Shown: positions 44,097 to 44,124 of the stretch, piece by piece
Position numbering within the stretch: position 1 is the stretch's first letter
Layout of the letters: each line of letters begins with the position of its first letter
Source of the DNA: Citrobacter sp. Awk 4
GTDB taxonomy: Bacteria; Pseudomonadota; Gammaproteobacteria; Enterobacterales; Enterobacteriaceae
NCBI RefSeq assembly: GCF_028069725.1
Contig: NZ_JANEWG010000037.1
Location: 1-44,124, forward strand
Direction: 5' to 3'
Length of the DNA: 44,124 nt
Made by a program: the position numbers and the translations under genes
Notes under the pieces: generated by a model
Seen by the model: only the letters and a program-made list of their open reading frames with translations
Database searches by the model: none
Told to the model about the DNA's origin: nothing

Positions 44097-44124
44097 ATAA
44101 CTTACGCATCATTAATTACTTATT

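Overview
The window looks like chromosome of an enteric bacterium close to Escherichia, most likely Citrobacter. The backbone follows the E. coli order: ypfH-tmcA-ypfJ-purC-bamC-dapA / gcvR-bcp / hyfABCDEFGHIJ-hyfR-focB / perM / bepA-arsC(yfgD) / hda / uraA-upp / purMN / ppk-ppx / pdeF(yfgF). Most backbone proteins match my recollection of the E. coli proteins in length and in nearly every motif. Three segments are not in the E. coli K-12 order and look accessory. The genus assignment is inference.

Layout. 1-1680: AT-rich accessory pair, a broken gene of unknown function (a C8 run breaks the frame) followed by a degenerate Nudix protein. 1686-8245 (minus strand): ypfH, tmcA and ypfJ, then purC, bamC and dapA. 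8391-9433 (plus): gcvR and bcp. 9434-23586: complete hydrogenase-4 (hyf) operon with its sigma-54 activator hyfR and the formate channel focB. Two sigma-54 promoters are visible, before hyfA and before focB, each with a perfect TGTGA-N6-TCACA site upstream. 23599-26722: perM divergent from bepA-arsC, with a sigma-E promoter before bepA. 26719-31429: island between arsC and hda, holding a minus-strand protein derived from an IS481-type transposase that has lost its DDE residues and, divergent from it, a three-gene operon: lactose/cellobiose-family PTS IIC, glycosylasparaginase and M17 leucyl aminopeptidase. 31473-34272 (minus): hda, uraA and upp. 34485-35915 (minus): orphan 6-phospho-beta-glucosidase between upp and purM, with two AscG-type operators. 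36203-41705 (plus): purM-purN and ppk-ppx. 41709-43952 (minus): pdeF with an FNR-type site.

How the genes may work together. The hyf genes encode a membrane-bound [NiFe] hydrogenase with Mrp/complex-I-like subunits. With FocB (formate/nitrite transporter family) and HyfR they form a fermentative formate-to-hydrogen module. The most novel candidate is the 26.7-31.4 kb island. The hydrolase carries the HDT-V-G nucleophile motif and GRIGDSP motif of aspartylglucosaminidases, has no signal peptide, and is coupled to an M17 aminopeptidase and a IIC permease behind a near-ideal class II CRP promoter. My inference is scavenging of N-linked glycan remnants (GlcNAc-asparagine or short glycopeptides), possibly controlled by the exapted transposase. 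No tRNA, rRNA, CRISPR array, prophage or intact insertion sequence was seen.
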